In this document: positions 43,036 through 54,977 of the stretch, one piece after another
How positions within the stretch are numbered: position 1 is the stretch's first letter
Layout: the number at the start of each line of letters is the position of its first letter
Assembly: GCA_035235625.1 (NCBI GenBank)
Contig: CP141143.1
Coordinates: 37,681,178 to 37,745,177 of the forward strand
DNA from: Saururus chinensis
Taxonomy: Eukaryota > Streptophyta > Magnoliopsida > Piperales > Saururaceae
Length of the DNA stretch: 64,000 nt
Direction of reading: 5' to 3'
Translations under genes and position numbers: made by a program
Notes under the pieces: model-generated
What the model saw: only the letters and a program-made list of their open reading frames with translations
Database searches by the model: none
What the model was told of the DNA's origin: nothing

Positions 43036-45839
43036 TGATGAAGGGGATAAGAGAAACAGAGATAAGGAGATTCATAACTTGAAGAAACATGTAGACTTCC
43101 TAGGAATTGATTATGTAAATCAACTTGCTTTAAAATACAAGGAGCAATGGGATCAAAAGAGGAAAATATGACAAGTTCCCTTGAGCAATCGATGAAGATC
43201 TAAGGGCAAATGATAGCCTCTGTTGAAATTCCTTTGAAAGAATCAAATTGAGCGAAAGGCAATTCATTGGGTATATAAGTGATTGATTAGCTTCAGCGAT
43301 TGATCAACACTTAAAATGGAGTAGAGAAAAATGAAGTCGAGAGAATGACGATCAATCGATTCTATAACGATACGGTTTTTAATTTTTATTTGGATAAGGA
43401 TTTGAATTCAAATTGATTTCTTTTAAGTCTTTTACTTTTCTAGGAGTCTTTATTCTGTATTACTTTGATTATTTAGGGATTTTCTCATTAGTTTTCCTTA
43501 ATTTTGATTGGTTAGTCATATGGTAGTGAGAGATTGGATTCTTTTATTTATAATTATGCCATTAGGAGTTGTATATATGCATGAATCTTTCATGGAGGCC
43601 ATGGTTCTTTGTTTTTTCTAATATTTTGAGGAACAAGAAGAGATTAATTAATTATCCTTTATTTTCCCTCTATTTTATGTGAATTTTCCATTGAAATTTC
43701 AGAGAGAGGAAGATTGTGTGCATATCTAGCCTAATGTGTTGAATGACATTTGCACCATCAATTCAATCTTGTATTAGTTAGTGGCCTTACATAGGTTCAA
43801 CATGTTGCCTCGATGTCGTGAAGGATGAGTTATAGAAATTGATGAAATTAATAATCACAATGAAGTAGCAAGGTGGTCGAGACACGCTAAGCAATTGACA
43901 AGCCAGATGAATTATTTGGCCAATGTTGTTGCTCACTAATATCATACTAAGGCCAAGGCCATGGTAGAGCATCACTTTAATGATCCTTCAAGCTATCCTT
44001 TTAATACATCTGGCTATAAGAAAATTTGTAGTCCCGCTCTTATTGTGCAAGAGGGGATTTATTTTAATCTCCCTCTCATCTACGATGAAGAGCCGCATAT
44101 TTGTTCATGTGATGTACTTGTGCTAGAATTTGAACATGTGATGATAGGCAGCTTCCGCGAGTAAACCAATAACAAGAGTTATTGTTGGTGTTAGACTTAC
44201 ATTCACCGTTGAACTAGAATGATGTCATTGTTGTTGGGTTAACATCCCTTCTATTGGAAGATCCACATCCACGCCAATTTTATTTCTACAAGAATTGGAA
44301 TGGTTTTCAAGAAATCTTCCACCATAAACATTGCCCATCTGTCCAAGGTTTGAACCAATATCTCCATATTGTGGTAATAAGTTCGTGGAATTCTCTTATT
44401 TTATTTGTGTTTAACATTGTGGTTACCTTGAGTTCATAGCATTTGGTGTTCATGTTAATGCATGGCACATTATGATAGAGTTCAAATTGTCTAGAATGAT
44501 ATGAATTTAGATACTTTATATGTGTTGTTAGAATTGAAAAATTCAAATTGCTCAGTTGATGTTTGATGTAATGCCCTATTTTGATTTTTTGAGTTGGAAT
44601 TCAAAATCATGTGGTAAACAAGTTTCAGAGATTTTTTGTGATATGAGGAGTAGTGGTTATCATATGCATAAGTATGATCAAATTGATTTTGTTCTTGGTG
44701 ATATTATGAAGACTAATTTTCTTGTCTTGTGCATTGATTATTACTGTGTACATGAGATTAACTTTGTGTTCAAGGAGATCCTTTCGGAAGATTTTTTTTT
44801 CTACATCAATTGTTTCAAGGTGTGAAGTGCTATGAGTTGATTCTTACACACATTTTATATCTTTCCCATGACACAAGGTACATATTGTTTATTGCTATTT
44901 CATTTCATGTAAAACTTCTGAAGCTGTCGGACCACAATGCTACTATTTATGGTTCTTTACTTTGTGCTATTCATGGTTCACTTGTGTTGAACAAAACAAT
45001 TGGATATGTGCATTCGTTGGATATTACTTCAACCTTTTTAAACTCGAGGACACATTTTTTCTCTCCCGGGGAGAATGATGAAGGACGTAAGAGACACAAA
45101 GATAAGGAGGTTCATAACATGAAGAAATGTGTGGATTTGCTTAGAATTGATGTAGTAAATTAGCTTGGTTTGAAATACAAGCAGCGGTCGGATCGAAAGA
45201 GGACAATATGCCAAGTTCCCTTGAGCGATCAATTATGATCCAAGGGCATTTGATCATGTCCGATGGAATTCCTTTGTAAAAATCAAATTGAGCAAAAGGC
45301 GATGGATCAGACATATAAGCGAGCGATCGATTGCTCAGCTTCAATGATCAGTTAGCACCTAAAATGGCGCAAAGAAAAATGAAGTCAAGAGCATGGTGAT
45401 GGATCAATCCTCCTCGTGATCGATCAGTCCAACAGTGATACTTTATTTAATTCTATTTGGGTAAGGATTTGAACTCAAACTGATTTCTTTTAACTCTTTT
45501 GCTTTTCTAGGAGTCTTTATTCTGGATTATTCTATTATTTAAGGATTTTCTCATTAGTTTTCCTTAATTTTAATTGGTTAGTCATATGGTAGTTAGATAT
45601 TGGATTTTTTTATTCACAATTATGCCCTTAGGAGTTGTATAAAAGCATGACTTTTTCATGGAGGCCATAGTTCTGCGTTTTTTCTGATATTTTGAAGAAG
45701 ACGAGATTCATTTATTCTATTTTATTTTCCCTCTATTTGATGTGAATTTACCATTGAAATTTGTGAGAGAGAAAGGTCGTGTGTGCCTGTAGCCGAATTT
45801 GTAGAACAATATTCATCCCATCAATTCAACTATGTATTA
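43036..45839 (+). mobile_element. Non-autonomous gypsy-derived LTR element, copy A
   Basis: Direct repeats at 43036-43775 and 45076-45839 (both from 'tgatgaagg' to 'tgtatta') flank 1.3 kb of interior. The interior starts with a gag-like ATG (43802, MLPRCREG, then a stop) and further gag words (ARWSRHAKQLTSQMNYLANV). It ends with the C-terminal gypsy pol signature SRTHFFSPGENDEG, which runs straight into the second LTR. Reverse transcriptase and protease are absent, so the element is a gag-start/integrase-end chimera. Compared with copy B it lacks 162 bp at 44646 and is frameshifted after 44825. It has no clean CA ends or visible primer-binding site. Confidence 0.6.
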
Positions 45840-46770
45840 ACTATGGGCTTTGTAGTAATTCACTAGGTTTAAATGAATATTAAACTCTCAATCTCCTTGT
45901 GTGTTGTGATGTGATATGGTCTCACAAAGATCTCTCTTAACTCATAAGATATTTATGAGTCAAATTTCTCGCCCTTCAATTATTTTTCTCTCAATTGATG
46001 TGTAGGTGATGGAAGGAATAAAATCTCTCTTTTTTCTCTCAAAAAATTTCTATTCCCTTACATCCAATTTGACCCTTAAATATGCCTGTAAGTCAGTTAG
46101 AGTTTTAGATTTATAGTAGGATAAAATTTATTCTTGGTTTGACTTAGAATAAATAACTGCATCATTAATTGATCGATCATTCCATAGGGTGACCATTCAC
46201 TATTTTGGTACCTGACGACTTTTGGCTCCTTATCAATCTTTCTACTAGATGATCAACCATTCAATATTTTGTCAAAAAAACCAAGAAATATTCAAGTCCA
46301 ATCGATTGCTAGTTCAAGGACGATTGATCGCTTTTGAACGCTTTATGCAATATTTGTCTAATTCTCTTCTCAACACTTAGATTAGGTTTTTCTACGAAAA
46401 TTTTGTGTGTGCATGTGAAATTTACCTTTCTTTTCTTCAAAGCTCATTCACTCTAATTAAGTCATTCACCTCCAAATCCAACTTGATACATTATTAATTT
46501 AGTCTGACTCTTAAGACTTAAAAACACATATAGAATAGATATAGTTTTAATCATTGAAATATAGTCAATTACAAGACATATGACACACATGTTCCTAGAC
46601 TACCGATAACCTTCTATGCAATCTTTTTTTCATTCCTATCCTATCCTATTTACTACCACCATTTATAATACTACATCTCTATGTAATCATATCACACTTC
46701 TTACTACATAGATTTTTTGATGTTTTTAATATGTCCCTTATCCTATAAGTACTTCTAATTGATTTCCAAT
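45840..46770. other. Unit 1 spacer between LTR element and CACTA fragment
   Basis: No gene. Contains several 'gattgatcg/gatcaaccattc' words (46170-46340) and matches 52305-53320 in unit 2. Unit 2 has two small extra segments, near 52930-52980 and 53210-53250. Confidence 0.5.
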
Positions 46771-47774
46771 TAATATATGCACAACATAGTGCAACTTTGG
46801 AATCCAGTTCCCCCATCAGATTTCGGCAACCCACCCCCTCCTCCTCCTCCCCCTCTCCCTCCCCCTCCCCAATCCACCCTCCCTTTCCCTCCTCTACTCC
46901 ATTTCTCCCCCTCCTCCACTGTCGCCGTCGGAGGATGGAGCTCTGGCTACGAGTCTGATTCCCCTACCTGATTCTAGCTCCCCACCCACTCCCGCTCTCC
47001 CCCTCTTTCCCCAATCCTCCCCCCTACTCCCCTCCACCCCTATGCTTGCTCCCCCTGTGCCGAATCCAAAACTGCTGCCAGATTCCAGCACTATCCCCAT
47101 CTTCCCCCTTCCTCCCCCACCCCTACCGGAGGAGAAGTGCAAGACTCCGGAGCCTATTTCGTCTCCGACTGTTTTTTTTTATGTTATTAGTGACACTTAC
47201 AAATGCATCATTAATAAGTTTTTAATTTTTAAAATTTATTTCCTTTAAAGCTTAGCTAATAAGTTTTTTATTTTTTTAAAAAACTAATTTCTTATTAGTG
47301 GCACTTTCTAAAACGTTGCTAATATTTTTTTTATTTTTTAAAAACATATTTTTTTTATTAGCAACACTTTTCGATCCATCGCTAATAAGGGTATTTTTAT
47401 TTTCTTAAAAGCTAATAAGGTTTTTTATTAGGGACGCTTTTATAAGTGTTGCTTATAATTTATTTATTATTTTTATTATTAGCAAGGCATAGATAAGCGT
47501 CGCTAATAAGATGTTTTTTTTAATTTTTTTATGTTGGGGACACTTTATAAAGCGTCGGTAATAATAAATTATTAGAGACGCTTAGAATTAAGCGTCGTTA
47601 ATAATTTACTATTAGCAACACTTTGTCATAAGAATCGCTAATAAGCAATAGTGACTATATTTTTATTGACGCATTTGACAATACTTTCTAAGTGTCGTTA
47701 ATAGTAATTGACAACGCTTTGAGTACTATTAGCGACGCTTAAAAGCGTCATTTATAGTGCAATTTGTTGTGGTG
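46771..47774 (-). mobile_element. CACTA-type fragment with C-rich tract, unit 1
   Basis: A C/CT-rich tract (46800-47160) is followed by about 590 bp of 'ttattagcgacgctt' / 'aagcgtcgctaata' subterminal words. The right end, read on the minus strand, is CACCACAACAAATTGCACTA, one base off a CACTA start. The corresponding end in unit 2 is an exact CACTA. No left terminus is recognisable near 46771, so it appears to be a truncated element. Proline-rich ORFs in the C-rich tract are in several frames and differ between units, which argues against coding. Confidence 0.6.
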
Positions 47775-48318
47775 GTTGATTCTTGAGTTGGGCTGGTTTT
47801 TATAAAAAACTTGACATGCCCTAAAAAAATCCTTTCAATGTGACATAATATTAAGTTGAATTTCATTAAAATTTTTGTTTTGGGTTCTCGAATTGACCCA
47901 ACCAAAGATAAATCTTGGATCCTATCTCGAGTTCTTAGGTAGGTAGTGTTTGTAAATCTTAGGTCCTAATTAGGTCAGACTGGGTTTAGGAATCAAGGGC
48001 ATAATCTTGTGTCTACTTTAGTGTAAACTTCATTTTATTTTTTATGTATCCTGTGTTATCCTCACTCCTCTGCATAAATTTTTGTTATTTTCATTATCAC
48101 CCTTATCCAATGCATAATCTCAATTAATTTGTAATTAATGTTCCACACATCTATGATACAATTATTTCAAGTAAGTAATTAGTCTATATTTTATTTAGTT
48201 TCTTTGATTTTGAATCAATTCAATTTACACAATGCATGTTTGTAAACTGAATTGATTCAAAATTGCTTTGTCTAAAATTGTTATTTTTTGGCATAACAGA
48301 TTTAATATTCAAATATTG

Positions 48319-48420
48319 CCTCCGTCCCACATAAATAGTTCTGTTTATTTTAAAAAAAATATACTTAAATTAGTTCATTTTGAAAACTTAAATAGGGTTA
48401 TTAATGTGGGACAAATGGAG
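48319..48420. mobile_element. Stowaway-type MITE, unit 1
   Basis: Terminal inverted repeats CTCCGTCCCACAT and ATGTGGGACAAATGGAG match the Stowaway (Tc1/mariner-derived) consensus. About 100 bp, with TA-rich flanks. Upstream of the kinase fragment by ~1.1 kb. Confidence 0.75.
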
Positions 48421-49547
48421 TTTATTACTCCATTTTCACTCCACATGGACTCAAATAATTTTATTACCATGTCTTGGTAATAAGTTTTGAAAACATTGGA
48501 AAAAAGGCCGGCCCTCACAATTGTGGTCCATAAATAATAACTAAGGTTTATGAGTTAAATGTCTTGGCATACCAAGTGGGAACATAAAGATTCACCTCAT
48601 TTTCATTGTTTTCAGAGAAAGCCAAAATTTCCATCTTGGGTGGGCCATTTACATGTAAGGAGGCTTCAAAAGTAAATGGAAGAAAACGATATTTTGTCGT
48701 AAAGGTAGAAGCTGAGAAAATTCCATTTTTATAATATGCATGTGGAAGATTATTGTTTGGCCTGATATAACACTTCTCCGTCTAATCCGTTCGGCTCAAG
48801 TCCTTGATCAGCGAATGAATGCCGGCAAAAAATGGCAATGTTGCGACAATAAATTCTACAAACACAAACAAAAAATAAAGAACCACTAATCCATAATGCC
48901 ATACCTTGTGCATTTGGCGTAAACGAAGAACTCAATAATCCCTAATATATAAGAGAATTGTACCCATGCTAAGAGTCATTAAACCCCATTTCAGGAGCCT
49001 TTGCACTTTGCTAATAGCACCATATTAAGAAGAGTTTGAAAGTTATGAAATCAAAAGACAGCGTCATTTTCTCGATCAAAAAGAAAAAAAAAGAAAAAAA
49101 TCCCGAAGCATGCTTAAGCATTATACATTAAGAAATTTGAGAAATTATTGGGTGATGAAAATGTTGCATCACTTTTATTTTCAGCCCACAGGTTGCTTAT
49201 TTGTCCATCACCTATTGCGAATGAGCACAAATTTTACATAACAATTAGTAGTTAAAATTAGGATTTGTATAGTCTAATTAGTTTTTATGACCAAGATAGA
49301 TAACCTGAAATGAGAAGCTCATATCACTTAAAATTAGTGAGAGAGAAACTTAGAATTTGGATCTAAACATGTCCACTAGTCAAATGTGGTTAGAAAAATA
49401 ATTTTCATAAAAAAAACTTTTCCACGAAATGAAGACAAAGATGTTTTTTTTTGTGTTAGTATACAAAGAACTTTATATTAACCACTTTAAAACTTGCTCT
49501 ATTTTGCAGATGATGCATTGCCGATAAATAAGCACCTTGTCTTGCTC

Positions 49548-49876
49548 ATGCACCTTCACAAGCCTTGGATTGGGATGATTTTCTCATGCACCTTCATGTT
49601 CTTCATCTTTCATAACGCAATGTCTCTTCCAGCAGCTGCCTTGTTCAGCAACGAAACGGACCGACGCGCTTTGCTGGCTTTCAAAGGCGAGATAACAAGC
49701 AACCCCATCAGAGATGCTGAGCTCGTGGAACGACTCCCTCAGTCTTTGCCACTGGCTGGGAGATGTCTATGGGCTGCAGCGGTAGCGAGTGACGGCATTG
49801 GCCCGGGAAGAGCTCGGGCTGGCTGGCCGCTTTTCGCCTCATCTTTCAAATCTCTCTTTCATCAGAGAGATCAGGA
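49548..49876 (+). pseudogene. Truncated 5' fragment of LRR receptor kinase
   Basis: Copy of the first ~110 codons of the gene at 55894: signal peptide words MHLHKPWIGMIFSC and TFMFFIFHNA, then NETDRRALLAFKGEI. A one-base insertion in 'aaccccatcagag' (intact copy 'gacccgtcggag') shifts the frame, so the LRR cap is lost. At 49876 the sequence passes into retroelement LTR sequence of unit 2, so nothing downstream exists. An upstream in-frame stop (TAA at 49525-49527) also differs from the intact copy. The combined ORF that runs to 49988 is a chimera and unlikely to be functional. Confidence 0.88.
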
Positions 49877-52304
49877 GTTGTATAAATGCATGAATCTTTC
49901 ATGGAGGCCATGGTTCTTTGTTTTTTCTAATATTTTGAGGAAGAAGAGATTAATTATTTATCCTTTATTTTCCCCCTATTTTGTGTGAATTTTCCATTGA
50001 AATTTGAGAGAGAGGAAGATTGTGTGCACATCTAGCCTAATGTGTCAAACGACATTTGTCCCATCAATTCAACCCTGTATCAATTAGCGGCCTTACGTAG
50101 GTTCAACATGCTACCTCGATGTCATGAAGGACATATTATAGAAATTGATGAAATTAATAATCGTGATGAAGTAGCAAGGTTGTCGAGACATGCTAAGCAA
50201 TTGACAAGCTAGATGAATTATTTGGCCAATGTTGTTGCTCACTGATATCATACCAAGGCCTAGGCCATTGTAGAGCATCACTTTGATGATGCTTCAAGCT
50301 ATCCTTTTAATACATATGACTGTTAGAAAATCTATAGTTCCGCTCTTATTGTGCAAGAGGGTATTTATTTTAATCTCCCTCTCATCTACAACGAAGAGCC
50401 ACATATGTGTTCATGTGATGTACTTGTGCCAGAATTTGAACATGTGATGACAGGCAGCTTCTGTGAGTAAACCAAGAACAAGAGTTATTGTTAGTGTCAG
50501 ACTTACATTCACTGTTGAACTACAATGATGTCATTGCTGTTGGTTTAACATCCCTTCTATTGGAAGATCCACATCCATGCCAATTTTATTTCTACAAGAA
50601 TTGGAATGGTTTACAAGAAAATTTCCACCATAAACATTGCCCATCCGTCCGAGTTTTGAGCCAATATCTCCTATTGTGGTAATAAGTTTGTGGAATTCTC
50701 TTATTTTATTTGTGTTTAATATTGTGCTTACCTTGAGTTCATAACGTTTGGTGTGCAAGTTAATGCATGTCACGTTGTGATAGAGTTTGAATTGTCCATA
50801 ATGATATAAATTTAGATATTTTATATGTGTTGTTAGAATTGAAAATTTCAAATTGCTCAGTTGATATTTGATGTAATGCCCTATTTTGATTTTACGAGTT
50901 GGAATTCAGAATCATGTGGTAAACAATTTTCAGAGATTTTTTGTGATATGATAACATATAGCACTTACCTGATGGTTAAGTCACATGTTGGATATGGCCA
51001 ACAAGTTCATGTTGTCCAAGGCATGTATGATGTGTTTTTGCAGTCACAATATTCTAGTACCAAGATTCACATTGATCATGATATTCTTGAGAAAATGTTT
51101 GGTTTCACCCCAAGGAGTAGTTGTTATCATATGCATAGGTATGATCAAATTGATTTTGTTCTTTGTGATATTATGAAGACTAATTTTCTTGTCTTGTACA
51201 TTGATTATTACTATGTGCATGAGGTTAACTTTGTGTTCAAGGAGGTCCTTTCGGAAGATTTTTTTTCTACATCGATTGTTTCAAGGTGTGAAGTGCTATG
51301 GGTTGATTCTTACATACATTCTATATCTTTCTCAGACACAAGGCACATACTGTTTATTGCTATGTCATTTCATGTGAAACTTCTGAAGCTGCCGGACCAC
51401 AATGCTACTATTTGTGCGTCTTTACTTTATGCTATTCATGGCTCACTTGTGTTGAACAAAACAATTAGATATGTGCATTCGTTGGATATTACTTCAACCT
51501 TTTTAAACTCAAGGACACATTTTTTCTCACCTGGGGATAATGATGAAGGGCATAAGAGAGACAAAGATAAGGAGGTTCATAACATGAAGAAATGTGTGGA
51601 TTTGCTTAGATTTGATGTAGTAAATCAACTTGATTTGAAATACAAGCAGTAGTGGGATCGAAAGAGGACAATATACCAAGTTCCCTTGAGCTATCAATTA
51701 TGATCCAAGGGCAATTGATCACCTTTGATGGAATTCCTTTGTAAAAATCAAATTAGCAAAAGGCGATCGATTAGACATATAAGTGATTGATCGATTGCTG
51801 AGCTTCAATGATCAGTCAGCACCTAAAATGGCGCAAAGAAAAATGAAGTCAAGAGCATGGTGATCGATCAATCCTCCTAGAGATCGATTGGTCCAACAGT
51901 GATACTTTATTTAATTTCTATTTGGGTAAGGATTTGAACTCAAACTGAGTTCTTTTAAGTCTTTTGCTTTTCTAGGAGTCTTTATTCTATATCATTCTAT
52001 TATTTAGGGATTTTCTCATTAGTTTTTCTTAATTTTGATTGGTTAGTCATATGGTAGTTAGATATTGAATTTTTTTATTCACAATTATGCCCTTAGGAGT
52101 TGTATAAAAGCATGACTTTTTCATGGAGGCCATAGTTCTACGTCTTTACTGATATTTTGAAGAAGATGAGATTCATTCTTTCTATTTTATTTTCCCTCTA
52201 TTTGATGTGAATTTACCATTGAAATTTGTGAGAGAGAAAGCTGGTGTGTGCCTGTAGCCGAATTTGTAGAACAACATTCGTCCCATTAATTCAACCATGT
52301 ATTA
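49877..52304 (+). mobile_element. Gypsy-derived LTR element, copy B (left LTR truncated)
   Basis: The left LTR survives only as 49877-50082, cut by the duplication join; the right LTR is 51541-52304. The interior opens with ATG 50108: MLPRCHEGHIIEIDEINNRD, then EVARLSRHAKQLTS, a gag N-terminus with one stop after TS. An open reading frame of 263 codons (50861-51652) contains GMYDVFLQSQYSSTKIHID, FHVKLLKLPDHNA and the gypsy pol end SRTHFFSPGDNDEGHK. I infer a non-autonomous element made of gag start and integrase end. The ORF has no recognisable catalytic motif. Confidence 0.6.
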
Positions 52305-53324
52305 ACTATGCGCTTTGTAGTAATTTACTAAGTTTAGATGAATATTAAACTCTCAATCTCCTTGTGTGTTGTGATGCGATATGGTCTCACAAAGATCTCT
52401 CTTAACTCATAAGATATTTATGAGTCAAATTTCTTGCCCTTCAATTATTTTTCTCTCAATTGATGAGTAGGTGATGGAAGGAATAAAATCTCTCTTTTTT
52501 CTCTCAAAAAATTTATATTACCTTAGTTCCAATTTGTCCCTTAAATACTCCTATAAGACAGTTAGGGTTTCAAATTTATCATAGGAAAAAATTTATTCCT
52601 GGTTTGACTTAGAACAAATAACTACAACATTAACTGATCAATCATTCGATTGGGTGATCATTCACTGTTTTGTACCTGACGAATTTGACTCCCAATCAAT
52701 CTTTCCACTAGATGATCAATCATTCAATATTTTGTCAAAAATACCAAGAAATATTCAAATTTATCTATTGCTAGTTCAAGGACAATTGGTCGCTTTTGAA
52801 CACTTTATGTAATATTTGTCTAATTCTCTTCTCAACAATTAAATTAGGTTTTTCTACAAAAATTGTGTGTGTGTGTGAAATTTACCTTTCTTTTCTTCAA
52901 AGCTCATTCACTCTGATTAAGTCATCCACCTAGAATCATTAGAATACAACTACTCCAATTCTTTAAGTCAATCAATTCCAAATCCAACTTCATACATTAT
53001 TAATTTAGTCAGACTCTTAAGACTTAAAAACACATGTAGAATAAATATAGTTTTGAAATATAGTCAATTACAAGACATATGACACACATGTTCCTAGACT
53101 ACTGATAACCTTCTATGGAATCTTTTTTTCATTCCTATCCTATCCTATATGCGACCATCATTTATAATACTACATCTTATGTAATCATATCATACTTCTT
53201 ACTACAATTAAAAGTGAGAATGTGGTGTATGATATATTTTTATGATTACCTACATAGATTTTTTGATGTTTTTAATATTTTCCTTATCCTATATGTACTT
53301 CTAATTGATTTCAAATTAATATTT
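52305..53324. other. Unit 2 spacer between LTR element and CACTA fragment
   Basis: No gene; matches 45840-46770. 'gatcaatcattc' type words recur at 52636-52730. Confidence 0.5.
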
Positions 53325-54284
53325 GCACAACATAGTGCAACTTTGGAATCCAGTTCCCCCATCGGATTTCGACACCCGACCCCCTCCTCCCCCTCTCCCT
53401 CCCCCCTCCCCCCTCCCCAATCCACCCTCCCTTCCCCTCCTCTATTCTATTTCTCCCCCCTCCTCCACTGTCGCCGTCGGAGGATGGGGCTCTGGCTACC
53501 GGAGTCCGATTCCCCTGCCGACCCGGCTCCCCACCCCTCCCACTCTCCCCATCTTTCCCTATTCCTCTCCCCTGCTCCCCTCCACCCTCTGCTTGGTCCT
53601 CCCTATGCCAAATCCAGAACAGCTGCCAGATTTCGGCACCGCCCATCTTTCCCCCTTCCTCCCCCACCCCTACTGGAGGAGGAGTGCAAGACTCCGGAGC
53701 CTATTTCGTCTCTGACTAGTTTTTTTAAATTTTTTTTGTTATTACCGAAGCTTACAAATGAGTCACTAATAAGTTTTTTTATTTTTTTAAAAACTAATTT
53801 CTTATTAGTGGCGCTTTCTAAAGCGTCGCTAATACTTTTTTTGTTTTTTAAAAATTATTTTCTTTTATTAGCAACGCTTTTCAAACCATTGCTAAAAATG
53901 GTATTTTTATTTTTTTAAAAGCTAATAAGATTTTTTATTAGGGACGCTTTTATAAGTGTTGCTAATAATTTATTTATTAGTTTTATTATTAGCAAGGCAT
54001 AGATAAGCATCGCTAATAAGATGTTTTTTTTAATTTTTTTATATTGGGGACACTTTATAAAGCATCGATAATAATAAATTATTAGAGATGCTTAGAATTA
54101 AGAGTCGTTCATAATTTACTATTAACAACGCTTTGTCATAAGAGTCACTAATGAGCAATAGTAACTGTATTTTTATTGACGCATTTCACAATGCTTTCTA
54201 AGAATCGTTCATAGTCATTAGTAACACTTTGAGTACTATTAGCAACGCTTAAAAACGTCAATTATAGTGCAATTTGATGTAGTG
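53325..54284 (-). mobile_element. CACTA-type fragment with C-rich tract, unit 2
   Basis: Same structure as 46771-47774. The right terminus on the minus strand is CACTACATCAAATTGCACTA, an authentic CACTA end, followed inward by 'gcgttgctaata' type subterminal words. The plus-strand ORF 53115-53918 crosses the C-rich tract and AT-rich repeats and is not conserved in frame with unit 1, so I do not call it a gene. Confidence 0.65.
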
Positions 54285-54877
54285 GTTGATTCTTGAGTTG
54301 GTTTGGTTTTAGTATATAAAATATCCAAAAGCAACCTGATATTTTTTTTATGAAAAACTTGATATGCCCTAAAAGAATCCTTTCAATGTGACATAGTATT
54401 AAGTTGAATTTGATTTCAATTTTTGTTTTGGGTTCTGGAATTGACCCAACCAAAGAAAAATCTTGAACCCTATCTCGAGTTCTTAAGTAGGTAGAGTTTG
54501 TAAATCTTAGGTCCTAATTCGGTCAGATTGGGTTTAGGAATTAAAGGCATAATCTCGTGTCTACTTTAGAGTAAACATAATTTTATTTTTTATGTATCCT
54601 GTGTTATCCTCACTCCTCTACACAGATTTTTGTTATTTTCATTATCACCTTTATCCAATGCATAATCTCAATTAATTTGTAATTAATGTTCCACATGTCT
54701 ATCGATACAACTATTTCAAGTAAGCAATTAGTCTATATTTAATTTAGTTTCTTTAATTTTGAATCAACTCAATTCACACACAATGCATGTCTGTGTAAAC
54801 TGAATTGATTTTGATTCAAAAAAAATTTGTCTAAAATTGTTATTTTTTGGCATAACAAATTTAATATTCAAATATTA

Positions 54878-54977
54878 CCTCCGTCCCACATAAATAATTC
54901 TATTTATTTTTTAAAAAATACTTAAATTAGTTCATTTTCAAAACCTAAATAGGGCTATTAATGTGGGACAAATAGAG
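54878..54977. mobile_element. Stowaway-type MITE, unit 2
   Basis: Counterpart of 48319-48420, with CTCCGTCCCACAT and ATGTGGGACAAATAGAG ends. The left flank is 'tta' and the right flank 'tatatta', compatible with a TA duplication. It lies about 0.9 kb upstream of the intact receptor kinase. Confidence 0.75.

Larger units (their letters stand above)
43567..49876. repeat. Tandem duplication, unit 1 (~6.31 kb)
   Basis: Aligns base by base with unit 2 (49877-56220), with scattered substitutions and a few indels. It begins inside the left LTR of copy A and ends inside the LRR domain of the receptor kinase. The join between units reads 'atcagg|agttgtata' at 49876/49877. The left parent reads 'attagg|agttgtata' at 43566/43567 and the gene reads 'atcagg|ctatcagg' at 56220/56221, so the breakpoint shares AGG. 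Confidence 0.88.

Noticed and set aside
53115..53918. 267-codon plus-strand ORF
   Set aside because: It spans AT-rich spacer, C-rich tract and CACTA repeats. The equivalent region of unit 1 is not open in the same frame, so not a conserved protein.
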